A stretch of DNA of 42,029 nt, taken from Nitrososphaerota archaeon. GTDB lineage: Archaea; Thermoproteota; Nitrososphaeria; Nitrososphaerales; Nitrosopumilaceae. Where the stretch lies: assembly GCA_022573895.1 (NCBI GenBank), contig JACZTB010000011.1, positions 1 to 42,029 of the forward strand. The letters are read 5' to 3'. A program made the translations under genes and the position numbers. The notes under the pieces are model-generated. The model worked only from the letters and a program-made list of their open reading frames with translations, did not search any database and was not told where the DNA came from. Shown here one piece after another: positions 14,723-23,611 of this stretch. Each line of letters begins with the position of its first letter. Within the stretch, counting starts at the first letter, position 1.

Positions 14723-16876
14723 TTATTTTTGACTCAATTCAAAAGTAGTTTCTATAGAACTAAATGCATCTGTTGCTCTGATTGTATAAATTCCAGGTTC
14801 TGTTTCTTTAGGAATTATCCAAGGTAAATTAATTTCTCCTTGACTTGATGCTATGAATGATAAAGTCTCGATGACTTTACCATCTTCTGCTATTATTTCA
14901 ATTTCTACGGTTTGCTTGGCACCAAATACTTTGACTATGATTGTTTCTCCAATTCCCGCAACTTTTTCTCCTTTTTCAACAAATATTTGTATTCCTTCAG
15001 ATATTGTTGCTAAAACTTCAATTTCTATAGTGTCCAAATTTTGACCACTTTTTGCATTAATTATCCACGTTCCTATTTTTGCATTACTTGGAATCCTAAA
15101 AGAGCTTTCTGAAATCTTTCCATTCTTGTCTGAGAAAGTCTCTTTTACTTTAACTTCATTCCCATCAGAATCATATAAAATAATGGTAAGTAAAACATTT
15201 GAAGCAGTATCTCCTAAAATTAAAATTGAATCACCTGGCAGGTAATTTATCTTTGTAGTGTTAATTTCAATTTTACCAGAACCTGTCTGGAGACCTACTG
15301 TAAAGATCTCTGTACTTTGAGTAGTTCCCTTACTAATAACGGCTGTGTATACTCCAGATGAATAACCCTCTAGATTAAGAAAATATGTTCCTCTACCATC
15401 TGGTTCCAATGTAATGGATGTTGTTACCCCTAGTGGTTTATCAGACGGATCAATTATTAGTAGACTAATTACATCTGATCCTTTTCCTATGAGCGAAATT
15501 ATGACTGTTTCTGTTGTTTTGTAATTCAACTTGTCTAATTCTATGTTGACTGGAATTAAGGGCAATTGCCCCACTCCTGCAAAAATAAATTCTTTTTCCT
15601 TTTCTTGTGTTAAAATTATTGTATATGTTCCTTTTATTGCACTTAGATCTGTTTGAAATTCAAACTCTACAAAACCAGAATCACCAATTTGGATGATATC
15701 TGAGAAAATCTCTTTTCCAAGAGGATCTTCTAATATTATTTCAATTGGTTTGTTTGGTAAGGCTGTTCCATTAAATTTCATGATTTCACCTTGATCAAAC
15801 TTTAAATTAATTGGGGCTATGTTTATTACTTTATCTGATTCTACTGTCCAATGCTTTAGTATACTTTGTCTTCCATCTGTAATAGTTACAGCATATTTTC
15901 CAAATGGAGTGTCTAATGGTATGATGATTGGCTCATCTAATTTCCAGTTTCCTTTGAAGTCTATTTCTGCTGTTCTTGAATTGATAATTTCTCCTTCTTG
16001 ATTAGTAACTGTTGATATTATTGCAGTACCAGGATCTCCTGTTCCAAAAATCTCTAAAAAGTCTCCTCTATGTATCACATCTGGAACTCCTTTAATTGTA
16101 AGTTTGATCTTTTCTGATTCTGGAATTCTATTTTGAATCTCTCCTATTCTGAGACTAATCTTTTTTTCTTCTCCGTATTTGTTTTTTATTTTGAAATCTA
16201 CTCTGTCGGCTTTTTGGTCCTCAGGAATTTTCATTGTAGTCATAAAGTGACCATTTTCATCTGTTTCAAAACTACCAATTTTTTTTGAATTAATGTAAAA
16301 ATCAAATTCTTGAGATGCACCAAATTGATCTCCTGTAACCCTTATTGATGAACCAACGTTTGGTTTCTCTGGGACTATTCTGAAGATTGATTCTGTAGAT
16401 ATACTTGTACCTGTATTATCTAAAATTTGATCTTGCTTGGGTTTTGTATTTTGAATTACCTTTGGCAGTTCTCCTGAAAACACTTTGCCTGTATCTATTT
16501 GGTTATCTCCTTTGTCTAATGCCTTCCAATTAATTCCAGGTTTTGCTTTATCTGTTTTAACACCAAACTTTACCGATTCACCTGGTTTGATTGTTTCAGA
16601 TGATGTGAAAATAATGACACCCAGAGGAGTTTTTTCACCTACCCACCCTTTTTCTGTTTTAAAAGATTTGAAACTAAAATCACTTCCAAGCCAAATTCTA
16701 AAAGTATTAACTCCTTCATCTGAATCATTTGTAAATTCAATAATTGTTGTTTCTTCAAACGCAAAACTTTTGACATTAATTTCTTCTGCATTTGCATCTG
16801 ATGAAATTGTAATAACTATTATTGAAAATAATAATATAATTGAAAGGAAAATTCCTCTCGTCGAGGATTTATTCAT
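14723..16876 (-). CDS. Secreted multi-domain Ig-like surface protein
   Basis: About 717 residues from the ATG at 16876; a TTG at 16894 would add six residues, but the ATG starts directly in a classic signal peptide (MNKSSTRGIFLSIILLF... ending near DANA). The rest is a chain of beta-sandwich repeats with recurrent cores such as KINYLPGDSILI and LDKLNYKTTETVII, like the macroglobulin/Ig-like domains common in thaumarchaeal exoproteins. There is no C-terminal membrane anchor or sorting motif, so it is released or held by partners. Specific role unknown. Confidence 0.8.
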   Translation of the reverse strand: MNKSSTRGIFLSIILLFSIIVITISSDANAEEINVKSFAFEETTIIEFTNDSDEGVNTFRIWLGSDFSFKSFKTEKGWVGEKTPLGVIIFTSSETIKPGESVKFGVKTDKAKPGINWKALDKGDNQIDTGKVFSGELPKVIQNTKPKQDQILDNTGTSISTESIFRIVPEKPNVGSSIRVTGDQFGASQEFDFYINSKKIGSFETDENGHFMTTMKIPEDQKADRVDFKIKNKYGEEKKISLRIGEIQNRIPESEKIKLTIKGVPDVIHRGDFLEIFGTGDPGTAIISTVTNQEGEIINSRTAEIDFKGNWKLDEPIIIPLDTPFGKYAVTITDGRQSILKHWTVESDKVINIAPINLKFDQGEIMKFNGTALPNKPIEIILEDPLGKEIFSDIIQIGDSGFVEFEFQTDLSAIKGTYTIILTQEKEKEFIFAGVGQLPLIPVNIELDKLNYKTTETVIISLIGKGSDVISLLIIDPSDKPLGVTTSITLEPDGRGTYFLNLEGYSSGVYTAVISKGTTQSTEIFTVGLQTGSGKIEINTTKINYLPGDSILILGDTASNVLLTIILYDSDGNEVKVKETFSDKNGKISESSFRIPSNAKIGTWIINAKSGQNLDTIEIEVLATISEGIQIFVEKGEKVAGIGETIIVKVFGAKQTVEIEIIAEDGKVIETLSFIASSQGEINLPWIIPKETEPGIYTIRATDAFSSIETTFELSQK

Positions 16877-16974
16877 GTAATTCAGCCTGTTCAACTCTCA
16901 CTTAACCCTTAAAGAGTTTTTCTTATCCTTGTATTTTTTAATTCAGTATTTTTCATGAGAAACCTTCTTAAATC

Positions 16975-19068
16975 TTAAGCCTTTGCCTTTTGAAATTTAT
17001 CAAGATCTTGCTTTCTAACTACATTTTGATATTGTCTAATTCTTTCAGCAATTAGTCTATACAATGATCTGAATTGGTCTTTTGTTTTATCTGATAGAAA
17101 ACTAGTTTCTTCTAGTGTAATTTTTTCACATATGTATCTGGTGATCTCTTCATTGTCAAATTCTCCCCAATCATCTTCTCTGTGCTCTTCCCATATCTTT
17201 CTCAACTTGTCTAAGATTCCTTTACTTTCTTTAGAAGCAACATCTTGAGGTGTGATATTTGAAAATCCCTCACGTCTCAACTTTATTTCATAAGTTTGAT
17301 TTACTACATGTAGATAATCTTCAAGAACGATATAATCTTCAATTGATTCTAGCTTTTTTCCTTCTCTCTCAAAGAAGATAGTCTGAATTGATGAGAATTC
17401 ATTTGATACTAATTGGGCAGAAATTTGTTTGGATTCTTCGGTATTGTCTAATAAAACAAATGTCTTGTAACCATGATTTCTGTAAAATATTGCTAAAGGT
17501 AAAACTGAATTTTTGTTGTATGCTGCAACAATATTCAGAGGATTCATTGATATATTTGGATCCTGTAGAAATTTGTCAAAAGCATTTAGATACATTGAAT
17601 CAGACATTGTCTCTACAATAATTACCGGTCTGGAGTTTGTTCCAATTTCTCTATCTACAATAGATTCAACCAGTCCTCTAGACAGTCCATACAAAATTGG
17701 TGTTAATGTATTATCATCAGCATTCCAATAATCATAGAAGATTCTGCTGAGATGTTTTCTTTTGTCTAACTCTACAACAAGTAGGTTTCCAGGAGTGTAG
17801 TCAAAGATCATAAATGGTGAATGTGTTGCATACAATACTTGGTTAGAACCAGCTAAATTTTTTAATAAATCTGAAATTCCCCTCTGCTGTATAGGATGAA
17901 GATTTCTTGCAGGCTCATCTAAAAGTAATATTGCTTCTTTTAATTCTGATCTTTGTGTTTCAGCTGCAAAGTTTACAATAAAAGAAAATGTCCACTTGAA
18001 GCCTTCTGCTCTTCTGTTTAACAATCCTGTGTTTGTAATTGTTCCATCTTTGTGAACATCTGAAATTACAACACTCAAAATATTTCCTGGATTGTATCTC
18101 AAATCTACATGGATGGGATCTCCCTTCCATACCGGATTCAATTTACTAGTCAATCTATTACCTGCTGCATTAAGAAGTTTGATACATTTTGAGGGACTCT
18201 CTTTTACTTTATCTAACTCTTTCATATCTAATTCAGCTAGATAGAAGAGATTTCTTACCGTCTCTGCTTTATCAAATTCTTCAATGTATTCAATCGAATT
18301 TACTTTTTCTCCTTTTTCTTCTTTAAGATATTCGTTAAGATTGATGTTTCCATAGATTTTTTTATAATCTGAAAAGTAAACAAATCTCGGATGTAATTCA
18401 GATGCAACAAAATTCTGCAAGGCTGTTTTTTGACTTTCACCACTTAGTAGATTTGAAAATTGGTTTTCTGGACTTTCATAGATTTTTTCCCATTCCTCAA
18501 TGACTTTAGGTTCTTGAACTGCTATGACATGAAATTGATTACTAAATTCTGCCATTTCAGTATCAAATGCTTCTTGGTTCTTTGGAACTGATCCTTCAAA
18601 GAATTTTGTATCAATCTGTATTCTAAGATGGTTTGGAAGAGTGTCTAAAAATCCCAGAATCTGCTTTGAGAAATTTTCCCATGAATTGAGTCCTTTATCC
18701 TCCTCTTCACCAAGTTCAATTTCTTCAAATTCGTATCGAACTTTTGAATTTCGATTCGTTCTAAATAATTTGATTTTTTTTATTTCGGGCAAGCCAGGAA
18801 ACTTTTCTTTTATTAGGCTAATTTCATTTTGGTTTAGTTCAAATTCTCCTTCCACTAATCTAATCTCATCTTTGAGCTCTTCAGCCATTTCGTCACAAAG
18901 ATCTAGTTCTGAAACCTGTTCATCCTTATTCAACAAGATTAATGCTTCAAGAATAGTGGTTTTTCCACTTTCATTTCTTCCAATAAAGGCTGCTAAATCA
19001 CCAACAGTAATTTCTCCAGAATCATGAATACAGCGAAATGCTTTAACTCTAAATTTCCTAAGTCGCAT
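16975..19068 (-). CDS. OLD-type ATP-dependent endonuclease (AAA_15)
   Basis: A 697-residue protein with a complete N-terminal SMC-like ATPase: Walker A GRNESGKTT (30-38), Walker B ILLLDEPARNLHP (about 385), switch YATHSPF. A TOPRIM-like half follows, VIIVETMSDSMYL (about 477) and FVLLDNTEES. The second TOPRIM acidic cluster reads DN rather than DxD, so nuclease activity should not be assumed. ATG start. It stands alone between a secreted protein and a small membrane protein on other transcripts. Compared with the fragment at the window start it is a separate gene, not a recent copy, since motif surroundings differ. Confidence 0.88.
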   Translation of the reverse strand: MRLRKFRVKAFRCIHDSGEITVGDLAAFIGRNESGKTTILEALILLNKDEQVSELDLCDEMAEELKDEIRLVEGEFELNQNEISLIKEKFPGLPEIKKIKLFRTNRNSKVRYEFEEIELGEEEDKGLNSWENFSKQILGFLDTLPNHLRIQIDTKFFEGSVPKNQEAFDTEMAEFSNQFHVIAVQEPKVIEEWEKIYESPENQFSNLLSGESQKTALQNFVASELHPRFVYFSDYKKIYGNINLNEYLKEEKGEKVNSIEYIEEFDKAETVRNLFYLAELDMKELDKVKESPSKCIKLLNAAGNRLTSKLNPVWKGDPIHVDLRYNPGNILSVVISDVHKDGTITNTGLLNRRAEGFKWTFSFIVNFAAETQRSELKEAILLLDEPARNLHPIQQRGISDLLKNLAGSNQVLYATHSPFMIFDYTPGNLLVVELDKRKHLSRIFYDYWNADDNTLTPILYGLSRGLVESIVDREIGTNSRPVIIVETMSDSMYLNAFDKFLQDPNISMNPLNIVAAYNKNSVLPLAIFYRNHGYKTFVLLDNTEESKQISAQLVSNEFSSIQTIFFEREGKKLESIEDYIVLEDYLHVVNQTYEIKLRREGFSNITPQDVASKESKGILDKLRKIWEEHREDDWGEFDNEEITRYICEKITLEETSFLSDKTKDQFRSLYRLIAERIRQYQNVVRKQDLDKFQKAKA

Positions 19069-19172
19069 CTAGCGATATTTAGTCGGCTACGATTTAACTC
19101 ATTCGTCAAATTGATCTTATGTTTTCTAATTTTGTTAAATAAATATAAGGGAATTACAGATTTTAAAACAAA

Positions 19173-19637
19173 ATGGTAACTAAGAAAGTTTTTGTTGTAT
19201 TTGTATTACCTATAATTTTTTCACTAATTTTTGGTTCTGTAGTAATGAATGATATTCTCCAAAAACCAGATAGAGAATTAAATATGTGGCCAATGTCTTT
19301 CTCAGAAGGATTTTCCTCTTATAATGCCCCAATTGAGATCATTGGTCTATCTAAACAGTATTCCACTTCTGAACCTATAGAAATCCAAGTCAAAATCGAT
19401 GATGTATCCTTTGATTGTGGGGATCTTTATGTTACAATTTATTCCATTGAAAAAAATGATGTAATTAATCAAAGTGGCTTCTTTGAGCAATGCTTTGAGA
19501 AAGGAAGTAAAATCCTTCCTGTAGGGGATGAATTTTCTAAAGTAATTGATACTCAAGGTTCTTACAAAATAGTCGCAGAAATGGTTTCAAAAAAACTCAT
19601 AAACATCTCAACAAGTGAAACATTTACTGTTAAATAG
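19173..19637 (+). CDS. Small secreted or membrane-anchored protein
   Basis: A 154-residue protein. Residues 5-25 form one hydrophobic segment (VFVVFVLPIIFSLIFGSVVM) that can be an uncleaved signal anchor. The outer part is beta-rich with two Cys (DVSFDCGDLY and FEQCFEKG) that may form a disulfide, resembling a single Ig-like domain. ATG start, with a TATA-like AATATAAG about 30 bases upstream. It precedes the TFE-beta-like gene by 52 bases on the same strand. Function unknown. Confidence 0.7.
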   Translation: MVTKKVFVVFVLPIIFSLIFGSVVMNDILQKPDRELNMWPMSFSEGFSSYNAPIEIIGLSKQYSTSEPIEIQVKIDDVSFDCGDLYVTIYSIEKNDVINQSGFFEQCFEKGSKILPVGDEFSKVIDTQGSYKIVAEMVSKKLINISTSETFTVK

Positions 19638-19692
19638 GAATGAATAATTGTATGATAAATAAGGAATTGAATTTAAAAAACGAGGTAATTTG

Positions 19693-20532
19693 ATGACAAA
19701 GAAAAAAGATTCTATAATTGATGAGGCCGAAAAAATTAAAGCAGAACTTGATGAACTCAAAAAGAAAAAGAAAATTTTAGATTCATACCCAGCAAAGAAA
19801 ACAACAAAGAAAGCTGAAGTAAAACCAGCCAAGAAAACAACCAAGAAAGCTGAAGTAAAACCAGCAAAGAAAACAACCAAGAAAGCTGAAGTAAAACCAG
19901 CAAAGAAAACAACAAAGAAAGCTGAAGTAAAACCAGCAAAGAAAACAACCAAGAAAGCTGAAGTAAAACCAGCAAAGAAAACAACAAAGAAAGCTGAAGT
20001 AAAACCAGCAAAGAAAACAACAAAGAAAGCTGAAGTAAAACCTGTAGAAAAAAAATTAACTAAAAAAGAGTTAGAAGAAACTAAAAAGGAAGCTGAAAAA
20101 ACACTAGAAGAAGAATTAGAAGAACAACTTTCTGAAAAAGAAATTGAAAACTTTAAAATTGAGAAAGTTGATATGGAAAGACTCACAAACAAAGTTTGTG
20201 ATATTTTAGCAGAACGTGAGTCAAATGGAATGTTTCAAAGTGAATTGTGGAAAAAACTTAAACTTACAACTCGTGATGGTGCTCGTCTAGCATTAAAACT
20301 AGAACGAATGGGAACAATTACTAGAGAAAAACTTCTTGAGAAGGATCGTTGGACTTACAAATTAATTTTAAAGAAGACTCCAATTAGTACACAATCAATT
20401 GAAAATGCTCCTTGTTTGGTTTGTCCTGTTGAACAGAAGTGTTCACTTGAAGGTGAAATTAGCCCAAGGAATTGTCAATTCATTGAAGATTGGGTAATTA
20501 TTGAAATGAAAAAACCTATGAAGTCCAAATGA
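19693..20532 (+). CDS. TFE-beta/RPC34-like winged-helix FeS protein with Lys-rich repeat tail
   Basis: A 279-residue protein from the ATG at 19693, which has GAGGT about six bases upstream. After a short helix, residues 33-116 are seven copies of PAKKTTKKAEVK, a histone H1-like basic tail, then an acidic coiled stretch. A winged helix (about 155-225, GMFQSELWKKLKLTTRDGAR) leads to four cysteines C241, C244, C250 and C261, spaced C-x2-C-x5-C-x10-C. That order matches TFE-beta, the archaeal RPC34/RPC39 ortholog with a 4Fe-4S cluster that helps promoter opening. The Lys-rich repeat is unusual for the family. Stop overlaps the rlmE start by four bases. Confidence 0.75.
   Translation: MTKKKDSIIDEAEKIKAELDELKKKKKILDSYPAKKTTKKAEVKPAKKTTKKAEVKPAKKTTKKAEVKPAKKTTKKAEVKPAKKTTKKAEVKPAKKTTKKAEVKPAKKTTKKAEVKPVEKKLTKKELEETKKEAEKTLEEELEEQLSEKEIENFKIEKVDMERLTNKVCDILAERESNGMFQSELWKKLKLTTRDGARLALKLERMGTITREKLLEKDRWTYKLILKKTPISTQSIENAPCLVCPVEQKCSLEGEISPRNCQFIEDWVIIEMKKPMKSK
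19789..20040 (+). repeat. Seven tandem 36-base coding repeats
   Basis: Seven in-frame 36-base units, each encoding PAKKTTKKAEVK, differ only at a few silent sites (for example CCAGCC versus CCAGCA and ACAACC versus ACAACA). Near identity means recent expansion or ongoing homogenisation; copy number is likely to vary between strains. Confidence 0.95.
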
Positions 20533-21122
20533 AACTGTTAGATGCTCGTAAAGATTACTATCGAAAGTTAGCTAATGAACAAGGTTTTCGAAGTAGATCT
20601 GCATTCAAACTCAAAGAACTAAACCAATCTTACCGTATAATCGGTCCTGGATTTTATGTTCTTGATTTAGGATGTGCCCCTGGTGGTTGGACTCAAATGG
20701 CTGTAAAATTAGTAGGGAACAAAGGTAAGGTTATGGGAATTGATTTATCATATGTTGAAGAGATTTCCGGCGCTTACATTATTAGAGAAAATATTGAGGA
20801 TGAGCATGTGATTGATGAAATTATGTCCTATTTTGAGCGTAAAGTTAACGCTATAATTTGTGATCTTTCTCCTAATGTTAGTGGAAATTGGTCAGTTGAT
20901 CATGCTAAGCAAATTTCTCTGAATTATGATTGTACCAAAATTATGGATAAAGTTTTAGCAAACAAAGGAAATGCTGTCTTCAAAATTTTTGATGGTGAAT
21001 ACTCGATGGAATTTAAAGATTATGTAAAAAAGAAATTTGCTAGAATAAATCTAACAAAACCTAAAGCTAGTAGAAAACAAAGTAGTGAATTATACTGTGT
21101 TTGTCTAGGCTTTATTGGATAG
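20529..21122 (+). CDS. rlmE: 23S rRNA 2'-O-methyltransferase, RlmE/FtsJ family
   Basis: A 197-residue SAM-dependent ribose methyltransferase. The K-D-K-E set is visible: Lys in RSRSAFKLKELN, SAM loop VLDLGCAPGGWTQMA, Asp in CDLSPNVSGNW, Lys in VFKIFDGE, Glu near SSELYCVCLGF. Family members methylate U2552-type sites in large-subunit rRNA. No extra TRAM domain is present. It is translationally coupled to the TFE-beta-like gene (ATGA overlap) and its stop overlaps the convergent trm1 stop by 11 bases. Confidence 0.93.
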   Translation: MKLLDARKDYYRKLANEQGFRSRSAFKLKELNQSYRIIGPGFYVLDLGCAPGGWTQMAVKLVGNKGKVMGIDLSYVEEISGAYIIRENIEDEHVIDEIMSYFERKVNAIICDLSPNVSGNWSVDHAKQISLNYDCTKIMDKVLANKGNAVFKIFDGEYSMEFKDYVKKKFARINLTKPKASRKQSSELYCVCLGFIG

Positions 21123-22260
21123 CCTGAAATGTTTTAATTATTTCGTTTATTTTTGCATCTGTCTTAAACCCTGTTGGACAAAATGATGTAACACTAGCTA
21201 GAAAGTTATTTTTTTGTAAATTTGATACTGCATTTTCTAATTTTGGAGGAGATGATTTCATTTTCGATGCAATCTCATCTATTGTAAAATATGTTCCAGG
21301 CATTTCTGATTCTTCAAGACATTTGTGAAGCGTTTTTTCACAAACTTTGTCTACTTGAAAATTTGGAATTTCTAATATCATGTTTTGAATAAATTCTTTG
21401 TTAAATATTTTTCCAATCCATAAAGGTCCTGCAACACTAATTTTTAATCTACACAATTCACATTTTTGTTCTTGCTCTAATGTAATTTTTCTGTGTCCAC
21501 AATTTTTACAGTGTAGAATATACCCAATGTTTTTTTGTAGATCTCGTCTATTTTGAACTTTTACATATGTTCGATAGTAGTGCATGTCACTTTCAACAAA
21601 CATAGGAATTATTTTAACTCCTAATCTTGCTGCTACTACTCTAAGGCAACCAAGAATTAATCTAATTGCAATTTCATTTCCATATTTAGTTCTTACAGGA
21701 ATTCCACCATACTTTCTTTTACATGCTCCTTGAAAGAATCCATTTAGAACTTGAAGATCTGTAGCTGCAGTTGATAAAATTCCTCCGTGCATAGTTGCTC
21801 TAATACCACAGTCAAAAAATGCTGCAGGAGAACCGAACGGATCTATGTCTACAATTGAACCTCTTTCTCCTCTTTTTGAATAATTACTTAAAAATCTACA
21901 AACCTCTTTTTCAGAAAATTCAATGTTGCTTAGATTGTTCAGTTTAGCTGAATATTCCGCAATTTTTAGAGCTGTTGGATTTAAATCATTGATTACTATT
22001 TTTTCTACTTTTAACTCATTTGCAACTCGTAATCCTCTTGCACCAATTCCTGACAATCCTTCCAAAAAAATCTTTGGACCCTGAAAATTTTTTAGAAATG
22101 CCGCATATGCAATTACTGAAAAATCTCTATTCAATTTGGCCTTTGGATTGAAAAATGCTGGTTTTTTTGGTGGAACTTTTTCTGTAATTGATTTTTTTGG
22201 AACAAGCAGCTTTGTTTTACCCTCTATAATCTCTTGAAAAGATTCATTTGGAATTTCCAA
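21112..22260 (-). CDS. trm1: tRNA (guanine26-N2)-dimethyltransferase
   Basis: A 382-residue Trm1, which converts G26 of tRNAs to m2G or m2,2G using SAM. Visible are the N-terminal IIEGKTKLLVP, the SAM fold region IFLEGLSGIGARGLRVA, the catalytic VDIDPFGSPAAFFD and a zinc ribbon CKNCGHRKI with CELC. A C-terminal winged-helix-like part (FTIDEIASKMKSSPPKL) completes the archaeal form. TTG start next to a 59-base divergent promoter region shared with RNase HII. Confidence 0.95.
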   Translation of the reverse strand: MEIPNESFQEIIEGKTKLLVPKKSITEKVPPKKPAFFNPKAKLNRDFSVIAYAAFLKNFQGPKIFLEGLSGIGARGLRVANELKVEKIVINDLNPTALKIAEYSAKLNNLSNIEFSEKEVCRFLSNYSKRGERGSIVDIDPFGSPAAFFDCGIRATMHGGILSTAATDLQVLNGFFQGACKRKYGGIPVRTKYGNEIAIRLILGCLRVVAARLGVKIIPMFVESDMHYYRTYVKVQNRRDLQKNIGYILHCKNCGHRKITLEQEQKCELCRLKISVAGPLWIGKIFNKEFIQNMILEIPNFQVDKVCEKTLHKCLEESEMPGTYFTIDEIASKMKSSPPKLENAVSNLQKNNFLASVTSFCPTGFKTDAKINEIIKTFQAIQ

Positions 22261-22319
22261 TTATTTTCTTTTTTTCTTAGTCTATAACGGTTTAATACTT
22301 GTGCTTTGAGACAAAATTC

Positions 22320-22940
22320 GTGCAAATTTGTGGTATTGATGATGCTGGACGTGGTTCTATGTTAGGACCATTAATTATAGCTGGAGTTTCCTTAGATAAA
22401 AAAAATTTAAGAAAACTATCATCAATAGGAGTAAAAGATTCAAAAAAACTTTCCCCTAAATTACGTGAACATCTTTACAAAAAAATTATTAAGATTGCTG
22501 ACGATTATTACATTGCCAAAATTTCCCCAAGATCTATTGATGCTAGTGTTAGGAAACATTGTCTAAATAGTTTGGAAGCAAAATATATGGCAAAAGTTAT
22601 TTTAAAACTAAACTCAAATACGTCATATGTTGATTCATGTGATGTTAATCCAAGAAGATTTGGAAAAGAAATATCCAAACTATCTGATAATCATAAAATC
22701 AAATCATATCATCATGCAGATAGTCGGTTTGTAATAGTTTCTGCTGCATCCATTCTGGCAAAAGTAACACGAGACAGAGCCATTACAAAGTTAAGAAAAA
22801 ATTATAATTTGGGAAGTGGATATCCTTCTGATTCAGTAAGTGTGAAATTTGTGACTAAATATTACAAAATTAATCATGTTATGCCAAGTTTTGTACGTAA
22901 AAGTTGGAAGCCTATTCGGCGAATCTTGGAAGATAATTAA
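22320..22940 (+). CDS. rnhB: Ribonuclease HII
   Basis: A 206-residue enzyme from the GTG at 22320; a TTG at 22299 would add seven residues, but a TTTAATA box centred near 22294 fits a leaderless start at 22320. It cleaves RNA in RNA-DNA hybrids and at single ribonucleotides. Seen: CGIDDAGRGS, KDSKKLS, YVDSCDVN and HHADSRFVIVSAASILAK. The canonical first motif is GIDEAGRG; here the Glu of the D-E-D-D set is Asp, a conservative change. Convergent with the fibrillarin gene, stops overlapping by four bases. Confidence 0.93.
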   Translation: MQICGIDDAGRGSMLGPLIIAGVSLDKKNLRKLSSIGVKDSKKLSPKLREHLYKKIIKIADDYYIAKISPRSIDASVRKHCLNSLEAKYMAKVILKLNSNTSYVDSCDVNPRRFGKEISKLSDNHKIKSYHHADSRFVIVSAASILAKVTRDRAITKLRKNYNLGSGYPSDSVSVKFVTKYYKINHVMPSFVRKSWKPIRRILEDN

Positions 22941-23611
22941 CCTCTATATTTTGCAATTACCATTGCATGATCTTTGTCATATGGATGCAAATCTATCAAC
23001 TGTAAAATATCAAAATTTGTTTTTAATTTAGCTACTTCTTCTTCAATAATTTTTTTCGGAGATTTTGTAACATCAATACTTCTTGTTTTAATGACTAAAA
23101 AGAAGTATCCCCCCTTTTTTAGAAACAAATGACAATTATCTATAGCAATTTTTGTTTGATCAGGTTGGGCAATGTCTACATAGATGACATCTACTTTACC
23201 AAATACAGAAAAGTATTCTTTAGGTTTTCTAGCATCCTGAAGAATTGGAATTATATTAGTTCTGAGTGATGCAACCCTATCTAAAAAATCTCTTGCAACT
23301 CTACTTGCATGTTCAACACTAAAAACTATCCCACTTGGACCAACAATATCTGAAATATGACTTACAGTTGTTCCAGTTGATGCCCCAAGATAAAGAACTT
23401 TGGTTTTGTTTTCAAAAGGAAATTCCTTAAGTTCATTCATTATAGATGCTGCTAATTTACTTCTAAACGGATCCCATAATCTGTACTCGATTCCTTTTTT
23501 GATGATCAGTTTTTCTTTGTATACTTGATTTCCAGGAACCAAATTTTCAGTAGCTAGTTTTTTTTCACCTTCTGATTTAATCCAAAAAAATGATTGATTA
23601 ACTTCTTCCAA
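22937..23611 (-). CDS. flpA: Fibrillarin-like rRNA/tRNA 2'-O-methyltransferase
   Basis: The SAM-dependent catalytic subunit of box C/D RNPs, which methylates ribose at guide-selected sites. Seen: NLVPGNQVYKEKLI, VLYLGASTGTTVSHISDIVG, IFSVEHASRVARDFL, VDVIYVDIAQPDQ and FLVIKTRSID. From the TTG at 23611 the protein has 224 residues, the usual archaeal length, and overlaps the nop5 stop by 14 bases. Upstream ATGs at 23677 (with a GAGGG purine run before it) and 23722 would add a charged extension read inside nop5 in another frame. The start is therefore uncertain; identity is not. Confidence 0.93.
   Translation of the reverse strand: MEEVNQSFFWIKSEGEKKLATENLVPGNQVYKEKLIIKKGIEYRLWDPFRSKLAASIMNELKEFPFENKTKVLYLGASTGTTVSHISDIVGPSGIVFSVEHASRVARDFLDRVASLRTNIIPILQDARKPKEYFSVFGKVDVIYVDIAQPDQTKIAIDNCHLFLKKGGYFFLVIKTRSIDVTKSPKKIIEEEVAKLKTNFDILQLIDLHPYDKDHAMVIAKYRG

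Noticed and set aside
19789-20040. Possible CRISPR-like array because of 36-base repeats
   Set aside because: Units are contiguous with no spacers, in frame and protein-coding; no cas gene is present.
19608-20192. Long minus-strand frame of Phe/Ala/Gly-rich repeats opposite the TFE-beta-like gene
   Set aside because: It is the antisense of the Lys-rich repeat array; the plus-strand gene has an SD, conserved wHTH and Cys motifs, so the minus frame is a shadow.
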